Part shown: positions 26,935 to 35,814 of the stretch, one piece after another | Layout of the letters: the number at the start of each line of letters is the position of its first letter | Numbering within the stretch: position 1 is the stretch's first letter | DNA from: Phaeobacter sp. 11ANDIMAR09 | GTDB taxonomy: Bacteria; Pseudomonadota; Alphaproteobacteria; Rhodobacterales; Rhodobacteraceae | NCBI RefSeq assembly: GCF_001294455.1 | Contig: NZ_LIKT01000024.1 | Coordinates: 1-64,000, forward strand | DNA length: 64,000 nt | Direction of reading: 5' to 3' | Position numbers and translations under genes: made by a program | The notes under the pieces: generated by a model | The model's database searches: none | Seen by the model: the letters and a program-made list of their open reading frames with translations, nothing else | What the model was told of the DNA's origin: nothing

Positions 26935-27917
26935 GCGGTTTCTCCAGTCTGTTCCATCCCGGGGAGGTAGAATTCAGTGATGCCGCGCGCACCGTCGTGG
27001 CGTCCGGCCTGGATGATGACGTCGATAGAATTCTCGATGTAGCGAACCATGTCAGCATAGGTCATGGGGATTTCTGTTTTGAGAGCGGCGATTGCCAATC
27101 GCTGCACGGCAAGCTGCGGCGTCTCGGCGTGCAGCGTCGTCATCGAGCCGCCATGGCCCGTGTTGATCGCTTCCAGAAACGTCATGGCCTCCTTGCCGCG
27201 GACTTCGCCAAGGATGATCCGATCAGGCCTCATGCGCAGGGTTGCCGTGAGTAACACGTCTGCGGTCTGGAACTCAGCATCGCGATTTGCAATGAGCGTT
27301 ACTGCATTCGGCTGGTCGGGCAGCAGCTCCGCGGCTTCTTCAATCGTGATGATCCGTTCTTCGGCAGGGACATGAGACAGGATTTTGCGCGCCGCAACCG
27401 TCTTGCCCGTCGAAGTGCCACCTGAGACGACCATGTTGAGCTTGTTCTCGACACAGAAGGCCAGAGCATCATCGATAACGCCTGATGCCACCACTTCGCG
27501 CAATTGTTTGGTTTTTTCCTGCCGAAGCTCTTCGAGTTTGCGTTCCTTGCCAAACAGAAACGATAGCTCGATGTTCTCGAGTGGAAGACTTGAGAAGAAC
27601 CTTAAGCTGATCGACATGGCGGACAGGACCGCAGGTGGCGTGATGACCTGCGCGCGGATCGGGCGGTCTTTGTAGCCAATCGAAACAGACACGATGGGCC
27701 TGTCCTTGCTCATTGTGGTGTTGGCGCTGGAAGCGATCTGATTGCCGAGGTCTTTCACCTCAGTTTCAGTCAGCGACTGATCCAGCAGACGCATAAAATG
27801 ATCACCTTGGAATTCACCCCAACAGGTTCCATCTGGATTGATACAAATCTCGATGACATCGTCGCGTGCGGCGGCATCAAGCTTATCCAGTGAGGTTTGA
27901 AGATAACTGAGCGACAT
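26931..27917 (-). CDS. virB11: VirB11 secretion ATPase
   Basis: 328 residues from the ATG at 27917 (15 further codons upstream overlap virB10 and are unlikely). Walker A 'SGGTSTGKTVAA' lies near residue 165, the Asp box 'IITIEEAAEL' and Walker B 'RIILGEVRGKEA' follow, then 'GHGGSMTTLHA'. A hexameric inner-membrane ATPase that powers pilus assembly and substrate export with VirB4 and VirD4. Confidence 0.95.
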   Translation of the reverse strand: MSLSYLQTSLDKLDAAARDDVIEICINPDGTCWGEFQGDHFMRLLDQSLTETEVKDLGNQIASSANTTMSKDRPIVSVSIGYKDRPIRAQVITPPAVLSAMSISLRFFSSLPLENIELSFLFGKERKLEELRQEKTKQLREVVASGVIDDALAFCVENKLNMVVSGGTSTGKTVAARKILSHVPAEERIITIEEAAELLPDQPNAVTLIANRDAEFQTADVLLTATLRMRPDRIILGEVRGKEAMTFLEAINTGHGGSMTTLHAETPQLAVQRLAIAALKTEIPMTYADMVRYIENSIDVIIQAGRHDGARGITEFYLPGMEQTGETA

Positions 27918-27921
27918 GGGA

Positions 27922-29316
27922 TCAAAAAATCTCCAGATCGCGGTCGACCATGACGGTGACACGCGCGCCTTGATCGACGTAGATAACAGGACCGATGGAG
28001 AGGTAATCGCTGATCACGCTGTCGGTCGCATCGGCCAGATCATCTCCAACGTCTTCGAGCACGTCAGCTGTCGACTCATCTTCCACCGAGGCTGCCGCCG
28101 CGCTCGGTGCTGCAGAGATCAACGAAATCAGAGCGGCGGAGCCAAAGCGCTCGGCGAACCGCGTATCTACAAAACCAGTCACGCCAGACCGACCCAACTC
28201 GTCGCCGCCAAAGGAGCTGATCTGGACGGTCTGGTTGTCCGGAAGGATGATGCGGTCCCAAGCAATGGTGACCCGTTGCTGGGCGATATCGACGCTAGAG
28301 CGATAGCGCCCAATGAGGCGCGAGCCACGCGGGATGAGAAGGCGCGATCCGTCAAAGCTAAACACGTCCTCAGACACAACGGCGCGGGTTTGACCGGGCA
28401 GGGAGCTATCGAGGGCGGTTTCCATAACGGCTTGGATCATTGTGCCTTGGATGATCGTATTGGATGGATTGGCGATGACTTGTGATTGTGTGACCGACGT
28501 TGGCAGCGCCCCATTCAGAACAAAGTCGGTGACGTCCCCAAAGGTCCTCTCGGTCAACGCCGTTTCATTCGCTCCGGACGTGCCGCCAAATGCAATTGTC
28601 GGGGATGTGATGCGGCGATCCTGGAACGCGCGCTCCTCTGCTGCGCGGCGTTCAAGTTCAGCCATCCGCCGCGCCTCTTCTTCACGCCGAAGCCGTTCTT
28701 CCTCTCGGGCACGTAGCTCATCGTCAGTGGGTCCTATTGGAATAGGTGCGGGTGTTGGTCGATTGGCTTCCAATTGCGCCAGTTCAAGATCCATACGGAT
28801 TTGCTCAAGCTCTCGGTCGCGCGCGGCCAGCTCATCTTGGAACTGCTGTTGCGCGGCCTCAGAGGCGGTCTGTAACGCCGCAATCTGTGCAGTCAGCCCG
28901 TCAATGGCGTCCGCGGCCGCAGTATCTTCTCCGACAACAGGTTCTGGCGCGTTGCGTAATTCTTCGATCTGGGCCTGAAGAGCGGCCAGTTGTGCGAGGA
29001 GCTCAGCATTTGGCTCGGAGGGCGGCGCCGGAGCCACGACGATCTGGGTTTCAGGGGCAGGGGGCGGAGGTATGGCTTCAATTGCCCCAAAGCCGTCGCC
29101 TTCGTTCTGAAACTCATCTGGAGTGGCGGTCGGCAGGGCTTCTTCGACCTCTGAGCCAGACATCATGTAGAGCGCAGTACCGCCGGCACCGACCAGAAAA
29201 ACCACTACAATAGCCAAGAGCGGCGATCGCCGAGGCTTTGCGGACGCGCTTCGATTGCCACCTTGTTCGAGGGCCGCAAGGCGCTTTTCAAGATCAACAT
29301 TGCCTGTGTCGCTCAT
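27922..29316 (-). CDS. virB10: VirB10 T4SS core protein
   Basis: 464 residues from the ATG at 29316 overlapping the virB9 stop. A single membrane segment near 30-55 ('LAIVVVFLVGAGGTALYMM') is followed by a Pro-rich stretch, a long coiled coil (about 105-235) and the C-terminal beta-barrel domain ('LLIPRGSRLIGRYRS' and 'AWDRIILPDNQTVQI'). VirB10 spans both membranes and gates the channel. The coiled coil is longer than in Agrobacterium. Confidence 0.93.
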   Translation of the reverse strand: MSDTGNVDLEKRLAALEQGGNRSASAKPRRSPLLAIVVVFLVGAGGTALYMMSGSEVEEALPTATPDEFQNEGDGFGAIEAIPPPPAPETQIVVAPAPPSEPNAELLAQLAALQAQIEELRNAPEPVVGEDTAAADAIDGLTAQIAALQTASEAAQQQFQDELAARDRELEQIRMDLELAQLEANRPTPAPIPIGPTDDELRAREEERLRREEEARRMAELERRAAEERAFQDRRITSPTIAFGGTSGANETALTERTFGDVTDFVLNGALPTSVTQSQVIANPSNTIIQGTMIQAVMETALDSSLPGQTRAVVSEDVFSFDGSRLLIPRGSRLIGRYRSSVDIAQQRVTIAWDRIILPDNQTVQISSFGGDELGRSGVTGFVDTRFAERFGSAALISLISAAPSAAAASVEDESTADVLEDVGDDLADATDSVISDYLSIGPVIYVDQGARVTVMVDRDLEIF

Positions 29317-30110
29317 GACGACGCTCCCGCTGGGGGTGTCGCCTGAACACAAACCACTTCTTCACCAAGCCGCAGCACCCATTCTGCGTTGACCCCAGAA
29401 GCACGGATCACGCCGTTCTCAGTGGCTTGGGTGTTCACTGTCCTCTCGCGACCGTTTGAATATCGAAAGATCGCTGGAACGGGTGCGTTTCTAGAGAACT
29501 GGAAATAGGTGAATGTCCCATCATCCCATACGCGTGTCGGGGTGAATTCTTCTTGTGCGCTGGCTCCGTAATTATAGTTGGGTGCTTGCTGGGCGATAGC
29601 GCGTGTCGGTCGGGCTTCGTCATCAGGATAGCGGAATTGCACCACATAGAAGGTGGGACTCTGAACTTCCTGGACGTTGAAGTAGTAACTGCGGCGGTTG
29701 GTATAGACTGTGACATTGGTATGAACGCCGCGCGCAAGGGGTTTGATCGCAAAGGCCTGCCCGCCAGGAACGCCATCGATCTCAAACCCTTCGGTATCGC
29801 CTGCAATGATTGAACGGATGCTTTCGCCTTCGCCGAATTCTATCGTTGTGACATGTGTCAGAGAGAGGCTTAGCCGATAGACTTGAGCCTCTTGGTAGGT
29901 GGCAACGCGCACACGGCTGTCATTGGGCCCACGCCTTGGAATAGCCTCTGCAAGAACGAACGAGGGCAGCAGCGCCAAGACGAGTGCAATTTGAAAAACT
30001 CGGGACAAATATGCGTTGCCGGAATGAGTAGTGTCGCCAATACCCTGCCGCGCCGCGCGCTCTCGGGACATTGACGACGAGTTATTTTGTAATGAATTCC
30101 AGAAACGCAT
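29313..30110 (-). CDS. virB9: VirB9 outer-membrane core protein
   Basis: 265 residues from the ATG at 30110, which overlaps the virB8 stop (TAATG). A longer-than-usual N-region precedes the signal segment (about 38-55, 'VFQIALVLALLPSFVLAEA'). The N-terminal domain has 'RVATYQEAQVYRLSLSLTHVTTIEFG' in pieces, and the C-terminal domain ends with 'GVNAEWVLRLGEEVVC'. Forms the outer-membrane ring with VirB7 and VirB10; its cysteine near the end could pair with VirB7. Confidence 0.92.
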   Translation of the reverse strand: MRFWNSLQNNSSSMSRERAARQGIGDTTHSGNAYLSRVFQIALVLALLPSFVLAEAIPRRGPNDSRVRVATYQEAQVYRLSLSLTHVTTIEFGEGESIRSIIAGDTEGFEIDGVPGGQAFAIKPLARGVHTNVTVYTNRRSYYFNVQEVQSPTFYVVQFRYPDDEARPTRAIAQQAPNYNYGASAQEEFTPTRVWDDGTFTYFQFSRNAPVPAIFRYSNGRERTVNTQATENGVIRASGVNAEWVLRLGEEVVCVQATPPAGASS

Positions 30111-30763
30111 TAGTTCTCCAATCTGTCGGAGCGGATGGAGTATTCCAACACGGTGAAGCCGAAGGGATTTGTCCAAACCTGATCGATGGATCGGCTGGCT
30201 TCAGGGCGGAACTCGAACAGCAGCGTGGCTGTGAAGAGGCCTGTCTGAACGCCATTGATCGAGTTGAGGCGTTTGCGTAGCCGTACGGTGGCGCGATTGA
30301 TGCCGATCCGGTTGATACTCAAGACCTCGACATCTAAGCGTCCACTCGTGCCATAAAGCGTAGGCGGGTAGTCGGCATTGGCACTGTTCCAGATCTGGCG
30401 CAATGACGCTTCGGCTGCGCCGTCTGATCGACGCAAGACGCTGCGCACACGCACATCATTGTCGAGTTGGTTGTAGACCTCGCGGTCACTAATGTAGCGG
30501 AAGACCTCTGCCTCGATGATGGCTTGGTTTTCCGTGACGGTGGTTGCACCGACGGACGCCTCAGGCAATGCGAAGCCCGTCGCGGGATCGTAGGGTACGA
30601 CAACAGGTGGTGGATCGACATCGAGTATCGCCACCGCAGCCGCGCTCAAGCATCCAAGGATGCCGAAGATCAGACCGATCAGGCCAAGCCGTTGCCATGT
30701 CCGCTCACGACGCAGGGCCCCGTAGACCAGCTCTTCTTCGATAATCTCTTGTTCACTCGCCAC
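30110..30763 (-). CDS. virB8: VirB8 T4SS assembly protein
   Basis: 217 residues; short cytoplasmic N-terminus, one membrane segment (about 24-45, 'RLGLIGLIFGILGCLSAAAVA') and a periplasmic NTF2-like domain with 'VFRYISDREVYN' and 'ATVRLRKRL'. A nucleation factor for the inner-membrane complex. Good order virB8-9-10-11. Confidence 0.92.
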   Translation of the reverse strand: MASEQEIIEEELVYGALRRERTWQRLGLIGLIFGILGCLSAAAVAILDVDPPPVVVPYDPATGFALPEASVGATTVTENQAIIEAEVFRYISDREVYNQLDNDVRVRSVLRRSDGAAEASLRQIWNSANADYPPTLYGTSGRLDVEVLSINRIGINRATVRLRKRLNSINGVQTGLFTATLLFEFRPEASRSIDQVWTNPFGFTVLEYSIRSDRLEN

Positions 30764-30773
30764 GGATCAAACC

Positions 30774-31589
30774 TCAGTCTGCATTCAGATCAGGCAAGGT
30801 GAAATCCATGAAACGCTGTTCTTCGGCGATGGTGGCAGCGTCGATCACGCCGCCCGTGCCGTCGCCCACAGTTTGGATCGCTTCAAGCTGCCACATGGCC
30901 ACGAGGGCAATGGCAAGTTCGGCGGTCACACGCGTGTTGAGATCGACGCTTTCCTTCAGCTCATCCATATCGTCGATCAGGCCGACCAGCCGATCCACGC
31001 GCTCAAGCGATTGACCCGCATCCTCATAGCTGTTCTGGGCCGCGGCTGAGACAAGTGCTCCTGTCGTGGCTTGTGTCGCAATCCGGTTGGCGCTTGCGTT
31101 CCCGCTGCTGGCCATTTCCGAGAGAGTGTCGTCGTCAAAGCCAAGATCTGCCAACACGCGATCCATTTGGGTTTCGATCTCACCTGCGCCCGACCCGGAC
31201 AGGCCAGAAAAATCCCCGTTCTTAATGGCTTCGATGGTCGCGATAATGTCTCCGAACTCTTGGTCCAACAGGCCGTTGAGCTCATCCTCCATCTGTGTGC
31301 GGATGATTTCGGGCAATTCCGCGAGACGGGTGAGCGCTTCGTAGGTCCGTTGCAGCTCCGCGAGTTGGTCCGTGAGTGTGGCGAGCTGTTCGCGGAGCTG
31401 GGTCAGTTGTTCGTTTTGCAGAATTTCGTCTTCGATCATCTGCCGTAGCTGCTGGATATTTTGGGCAATGTTTTGGGTGTCGACGACGGGAACACCTTGG
31501 GCGAGGGCAGGGGCAGGGTGCGCGAATTGGAGCCCTGCGGCTAATGAGCCAACCAATGCAGTCTTTAATGCCCAATTTGATTTTCGCAT
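30774..31589 (-). CDS. virB5: VirB5-type minor pilus protein
   Basis: 271 residues with a signal peptide (cleavage after PALAQ). Long helical body (about 45-110) of the VirB5/TrbJ type, conserved 'ESVDLNTRVTAELA' near 215 and the terminal 'FMDFTLPDL'. VirB5 sits at the pilus tip. The preceding gene (31589-32743) shares its N- and C-terminal patterns, so the operon encodes two VirB5-like proteins. Confidence 0.85.
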   Translation of the reverse strand: MRKSNWALKTALVGSLAAGLQFAHPAPALAQGVPVVDTQNIAQNIQQLRQMIEDEILQNEQLTQLREQLATLTDQLAELQRTYEALTRLAELPEIIRTQMEDELNGLLDQEFGDIIATIEAIKNGDFSGLSGSGAGEIETQMDRVLADLGFDDDTLSEMASSGNASANRIATQATTGALVSAAAQNSYEDAGQSLERVDRLVGLIDDMDELKESVDLNTRVTAELAIALVAMWQLEAIQTVGDGTGGVIDAATIAEEQRFMDFTLPDLNAD

Positions 31590-32743
31590 TAGTCCAGCTC
31601 CTCGATTGTGAATTCCATAAAGTCCGCCGCAGCCATGCGCGCAGAAGCTTGGGCCAGTTCTTCCGCACTCAAGACGCGCGTTCTTGCTGCCTGCAATCGA
31701 ACGCGAGCTGCGACCAAACGCACAAGCTCGGCACGCGCATAGGTGTTGAGCGCGACGCTTTCTTGCACATCCTCTGTCTCAGAGATGCGCTCGACAATAT
31801 CGCGCACGCGCAAGGCGGCTTGATGGATCGCGGCAGGGGAGTTGTTTCCGTAAAACGCAGCGCCATGCCCGGTGATCGAAAGATTGGCATTGGCCAGAAA
31901 GGATGGATCGATTGTTCCCAAGGCTTCGATACCTCCAATTCGGCTGAGATAAAGATTGTAGCGTTCGGGGATGACAGTGACGTAGTGCTGCGTCTCTCGG
32001 AACGGCGGCACGCCGCTGTATTCAAATACGCGGCCCGGCCCTGCATTGTAGGCGGCCAGGGCGTTGATGACATTGCCGTCAAAAGTGTTGAGCTGCGTGG
32101 CCAAGTACCGCGCACCGCCATGCACCTGCAAATAGGGGCTGTCATAGTACTCTGGATTGATGCCAAGATCGCTCGCGGTGCCTGGCATAATTTGGGTCAG
32201 GCCAAATGCGCCAACGGGAGAACGCGCACCAATCGTGAAGCGGCTTTCCTGCCAAATCAGCGCTTGCAGAAGGGCGCGCCACTGGACGGGAGAGAGTCCG
32301 GCACGCCCTACGCCTGCAAAGCCGCTGGTTTCTTGAGCGACGCGGATAATTAGTTGTTCGATATTCTGGGCCGCATCGCCAAACATCTGTGTCCCAGCGG
32401 GATTGGGATCAATCTCGCTTGAGCCAAAGACCGCCTCTACCGACCGGGCAGTATCACCATTGCCAGATTCAAAATCGGACACCATCGCGAGCAGGCTATG
32501 GCCTCCAAAGCTTGATTGCGCATCAAGGATCCGTTGCAGCGTTTCCAATTGCTCGCGCTCGATCTCGGCAATGAATTCGCGCACGGATAGCTTGTCGGCT
32601 TGAGTTGCAAGGTCGACTTCACGATCACCGGTTTCCATGATGTCGCGTGCGGTCAGACCGTTATCGACCGTTGGCACGCCTTGAGCGAAGGCGAGGCCGG
32701 GCAGCAGCAACATCAATAGGATATGAGCGAGCCTAGACTTCAA
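31589..32743 (-). CDS. VirB5-like protein with internal lytic transglycosylase (SLT) domain
   Basis: About 384 residues; start TTG at 32743 or GTG at 32749, both inside virB7 (the frame continues to 32851). Signal peptide ending 'LAFAQ'. The first mature residues (GVPTVDN) and last 75 residues ('ESVALNTYARAELV ... FMEFTIEEL') match the neighbouring VirB5 (GVPVVDT; ESVDLNTRVTAELA; FMDFTLPDL). The middle (about 150-290) is an SLT domain: 'ALIWQESRFTIGARSPVGAFGLTQIMPGTA' holds the catalytic Glu, followed by 'INALAAYNAGPGRV'. It reads as a peptidoglycan hydrolase inserted in a VirB5 scaffold, likely opening the wall for the pilus. Confidence 0.8.
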   Translation of the reverse strand: MKSRLAHILLMLLLPGLAFAQGVPTVDNGLTARDIMETGDREVDLATQADKLSVREFIAEIEREQLETLQRILDAQSSFGGHSLLAMVSDFESGNGDTARSVEAVFGSSEIDPNPAGTQMFGDAAQNIEQLIIRVAQETSGFAGVGRAGLSPVQWRALLQALIWQESRFTIGARSPVGAFGLTQIMPGTASDLGINPEYYDSPYLQVHGGARYLATQLNTFDGNVINALAAYNAGPGRVFEYSGVPPFRETQHYVTVIPERYNLYLSRIGGIEALGTIDPSFLANANLSITGHGAAFYGNNSPAAIHQAALRVRDIVERISETEDVQESVALNTYARAELVRLVAARVRLQAARTRVLSAEELAQASARMAAADFMEFTIEELD

Positions 32744-32900
32744 TGTCACTCTCCAAAGTTCCAAGAGGCGTGAAGGTGCAATCGGGCTCAACTGGTGCAA
32801 CTGCTGCAAGGAATGTGAAGCAATTGGCTTGCTGCTCTTGGTATTGTGCACAGGAGGCGAGGACGCTGAGTGCGGTGAGAAGGATCAAAATGCGTTTCAT
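32733..32900 (-). CDS. virB7: VirB7-like lipoprotein
   Basis: 55 residues, easily missed because of its length. ATG at 32898-32900 overlaps the virB4 stop (ATGA). It starts MKRILILLTALSVLASC, a signal peptide with lipobox LASC (lipid-modified Cys17), and has two further cysteines (27 and 41). Position, lipobox and size fit VirB7, which stabilises VirB9 in the outer membrane. Ends at 32733, inside the next gene's start region. Confidence 0.75.
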   Translation of the reverse strand: MKRILILLTALSVLASCAQYQEQQANCFTFLAAVAPVEPDCTFTPLGTLESDIEV

Positions 32901-35260
32901 AGCAGTCTCCAGAAATCAGATCGGTCGCGGTAATCAGCGCCAACAAGCGCTTCACCCTTCTCCATGCCGCCGAGAATAGTGAGGTTGGGACCGAGTGCGC
33001 TGAGATCGGCGTCGACAACGATGGATCCTTGATCGTCGCGAATAAGCGCCAGCCTTGAATTGCTGCCTGTGTTCAGCAGCACGTCGAGCTCTTTCTCGTC
33101 GAGATTGAGCATCGCGTAGTCAGACGCATGAGCACGGATGTTGGGCAGCAGAATTTGAGTAGGAACAGCTTCAACGATGGTCTTGCCAGTGCGGGTGCGC
33201 TCGAGCTGACTGGCATATTGCGTCATCATTACCGCGACGGTGTTTTGCTTGCGTGCCGTCACCAGCCAGTTGGACAGTCGTTCTGCGAAATACGCGTTGT
33301 CGAGGGCTTTCCAGGCTTCATCAATAACAATGATGGTGGGGCGGCGGTCTTCGATCTCACGCTCAACGCGGCGGAACAGATAGCTCAAGACTGCCATTCG
33401 TTCTTTCTCGGACTCGGAATCGAGAATGCCGGTTAAATCAAACCCTACGACATCACCTTCGAGAGAAAACGTGTCTTCCAAGGACTGGCCAAATATCCAG
33501 CCATAGCGACCATCGCTGGTCCACTCGAGCAGGCGCTGGTGCAATTCGCCACCATCATCAGTGGAGACAAAGAGCGAGGCAAAGTCTTTCCAATTACGCA
33601 ACACTGGATCCGTGGCGTTCGCGTTCTGGCGCACGGCTTCTTGAAGGCGATTGGTTTGAACTGGCGTCAGCGGCTTGTCCGCGCGGTAGAGCAGGGTGGC
33701 CAGCCAGTCAGACAACCAAGCTGTGCCACGATCATCCACCTCGGTCCAAAGCGGATTAAGTCCAGTAGCCTGTCCAGCCTTCAATGCTGCATAGCTTCCC
33801 CCGTTGGCGCGGACCGCCATCTCCATACCAAGGCGGTAATCAAAGACGAAGATCCGCGCGCCTGCTCGACGGGCTTGGGTCATGAGAAAGGCCGAAAGCA
33901 CGGATTTGCCCGATCCAGGCCGACCCATGATCAGAGTGTGGCCACTGGTAGGTTCTTTATCGGGATTACCCTGCTCGTGATAAGAGAACCGATAGGCACT
34001 TTGCTCGGGCGTTGGCAGCATGGTGATCACTTTGCCCCACGGGACCTCACTGGCGTTCTTGCCAAGCTGCGTCCGGTGAAACGCTGCGAAATCTGCAAAG
34101 TTGCGGTTGGTGATGGCGCTGGCACGAACGCGCTTTGGCTGATTGCCGGGATGCTGGCTGAGATAATGGGCTTTCGCGGCTACACGCTCGCCTATCATCT
34201 TCACACCTTCGGCAGCGGCAGCATTGACGATTTCTGCGCTCAGGGTCTGCAGTTCATCAAGCGTGTCGCAGAAGATCGTTACGACCATGTGGTGCTCGCC
34301 GAAACTCTGGCGTTTTGCTTCCAGATCATCGGCGGCGATGTCGAGCGCTTCCATCAGGGATAGAGCGGCATCTTGCGAGGCCTGCATCTGTCGTTTCTGG
34401 CGCTTGATGCGACCTGCCATCAGGTTGGAATTGATAGGGGTAAAAGAATGGGTGACGATCATGTCGACCGGCAGGTTGAGCATGTCGAACATCGTGCAGG
34501 ATGTGGCCTCGGAGTATTCGCCGATGGCGAAGCTTTTGCCAAAGCGGTGACCTACGACGCCTTCTGAAAGCTCAAAATGATCCTCAAGGAATGTCACGCG
34601 GGTGTTGGCCACGTTGAACGACAGGAAACCGTAGGTGCTCGCTGGATAGAGTGGCAGCTCTTGGCCCGTATTCAACGCCCCAAGGAACCCAACTAGCTCG
34701 CCAGACTTCGCCGACAGCACGCGCGGTTCGAGATCAGCCAGTCCTGACGCGAAGACATTCACGGCCTCGTTCAGCCGTCGAAGGCGTTTTTGTGTTTCTT
34801 CTTTGAAGCGCTCAGGTGCGCTGCGATTGAGAAATGGAAGAAAGCTCTTGGACGGCGGACGGTGCATGACTGTAAGAGTCAGTGTTTTGTCGCGCAGCCC
34901 GCTAGTCGCTAGCTTCTCGCGCCACTGGCGATCCACTTCGCCTGCAAAGCTCTCGGCGCGCACGGGTTCAAGCTCCGGCGCAATCGCCTTTGAGACCTTG
35001 TGCACATAATAGCTGAATTCTGGACCTAGCTGCGCAACGATCCGAGCAAACAGGGCCGTGAACTTGTCGAGGTAGGCATCATCGGTTGTGTAACTGTTGA
35101 CCCCATCGAGGCGGATGCATTGTAACATTTCGTTCACCCGCGTGCGCACCGATTGATCATCGACCAAACTGACATAGGGCAGCATATGCGCGAGGCGCGT
35201 TTCCCGGGCGTACCAGTCCGGCGTCAAAGTGCGAGGATCAAGCGTTTCATCACGGGGCAT
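32897..35260 (-). CDS. virB4: VirB4 T4SS ATPase
   Basis: 787 residues from the ATG at 35260 with gggga upstream; an alternative ATG at 35275 adds five residues. N-terminal CagE/VirB4 domain, then Walker A 'GRPGSGKSVLSA' near residue 435 and Walker B 'PTIIVIDEAWKAL' near 630, 'MMTQYASQL' after it. It drives pilus assembly and substrate transfer at the inner membrane. Overlaps virB3 and virB7. Confidence 0.95.
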   Translation of the reverse strand: MPRDETLDPRTLTPDWYARETRLAHMLPYVSLVDDQSVRTRVNEMLQCIRLDGVNSYTTDDAYLDKFTALFARIVAQLGPEFSYYVHKVSKAIAPELEPVRAESFAGEVDRQWREKLATSGLRDKTLTLTVMHRPPSKSFLPFLNRSAPERFKEETQKRLRRLNEAVNVFASGLADLEPRVLSAKSGELVGFLGALNTGQELPLYPASTYGFLSFNVANTRVTFLEDHFELSEGVVGHRFGKSFAIGEYSEATSCTMFDMLNLPVDMIVTHSFTPINSNLMAGRIKRQKRQMQASQDAALSLMEALDIAADDLEAKRQSFGEHHMVVTIFCDTLDELQTLSAEIVNAAAAEGVKMIGERVAAKAHYLSQHPGNQPKRVRASAITNRNFADFAAFHRTQLGKNASEVPWGKVITMLPTPEQSAYRFSYHEQGNPDKEPTSGHTLIMGRPGSGKSVLSAFLMTQARRAGARIFVFDYRLGMEMAVRANGGSYAALKAGQATGLNPLWTEVDDRGTAWLSDWLATLLYRADKPLTPVQTNRLQEAVRQNANATDPVLRNWKDFASLFVSTDDGGELHQRLLEWTSDGRYGWIFGQSLEDTFSLEGDVVGFDLTGILDSESEKERMAVLSYLFRRVEREIEDRRPTIIVIDEAWKALDNAYFAERLSNWLVTARKQNTVAVMMTQYASQLERTRTGKTIVEAVPTQILLPNIRAHASDYAMLNLDEKELDVLLNTGSNSRLALIRDDQGSIVVDADLSALGPNLTILGGMEKGEALVGADYRDRSDFWRLL

Positions 35261-35528
35261 AGCTGTCCCCAACATGAACTTGCCGGTTTCGGGTGGGCGG
35301 TGTTTCTTGCAGCGCCGTCATCATCACGTCGATGAATCGCGGATCCCAATCGGCGGCTTTCCAAAGGACGGGATAGAGCACGATCGCAACCCCAAGGATC
35401 ACGATGTGCTGGACCCAGACGAACAGCAGCACCGAGCCAAAGAGCCAGGCCATGGCATACATGATGGGCAGGCCCAGTAGCTTCGGCGGGCGCACAAGGC
35501 CGAGGAAGAGGGGCGAACGCTCAGCCAC
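35250..35528 (-). CDS. virB3: VirB3 T4SS inner-membrane protein
   Basis: 92 residues from a GTG at 35528 overlapping the virB2 stop (GTGGCTGA). Starts with the VirB3 pattern 'SPLFLGLVRPPKLLGLP' and has a hydrophobic hairpin (about 20-58). VirB3 assists pilus assembly with VirB4, with which it overlaps. Confidence 0.88.
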   Translation of the reverse strand: MAERSPLFLGLVRPPKLLGLPIMYAMAWLFGSVLLFVWVQHIVILGVAIVLYPVLWKAADWDPRFIDVMMTALQETPPTRNRQVHVGDSYAP

Positions 35529-35814
35529 CGGCAAAGACCGCGGCAACGATGGTAGGAGCGGCGGCGACGCCGGCGATGCCGACGAGGACCCAGAGTGCTT
35601 GGCGCAGATCGATGATGTTGAAGAACCAGCTGAGGAACACACCTAAGACGGCCAGCGTGGCGATCACGACGCCAAGTGGGCCGGTCAGAGCATCGACGAT
35701 GCCCTGTAGCAGACTTTGAATTGGGGAAAGGTCGATGCTTTGCGCAAGGGCAGGGTCTGCGATCAGTAAGAACAGCGCCAATGATGCCGTGAACAGGGAT
35801 GTAAAATGTCTCAT
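35521..35814 (-). CDS. virB2: VirB2 pilin
   Basis: 97 residues with signal peptide (cleavage near ALA/QS) and two hydrophobic helices in the mature part (about 45-68 and 74-95), the classical cyclic/conjugative pilin layout. Overlaps virB1 by 4 bases. Confidence 0.9.
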   Translation of the reverse strand: MRHFTSLFTASLALFLLIADPALAQSIDLSPIQSLLQGIVDALTGPLGVVIATLAVLGVFLSWFFNIIDLRQALWVLVGIAGVAAAPTIVAAVFAGG

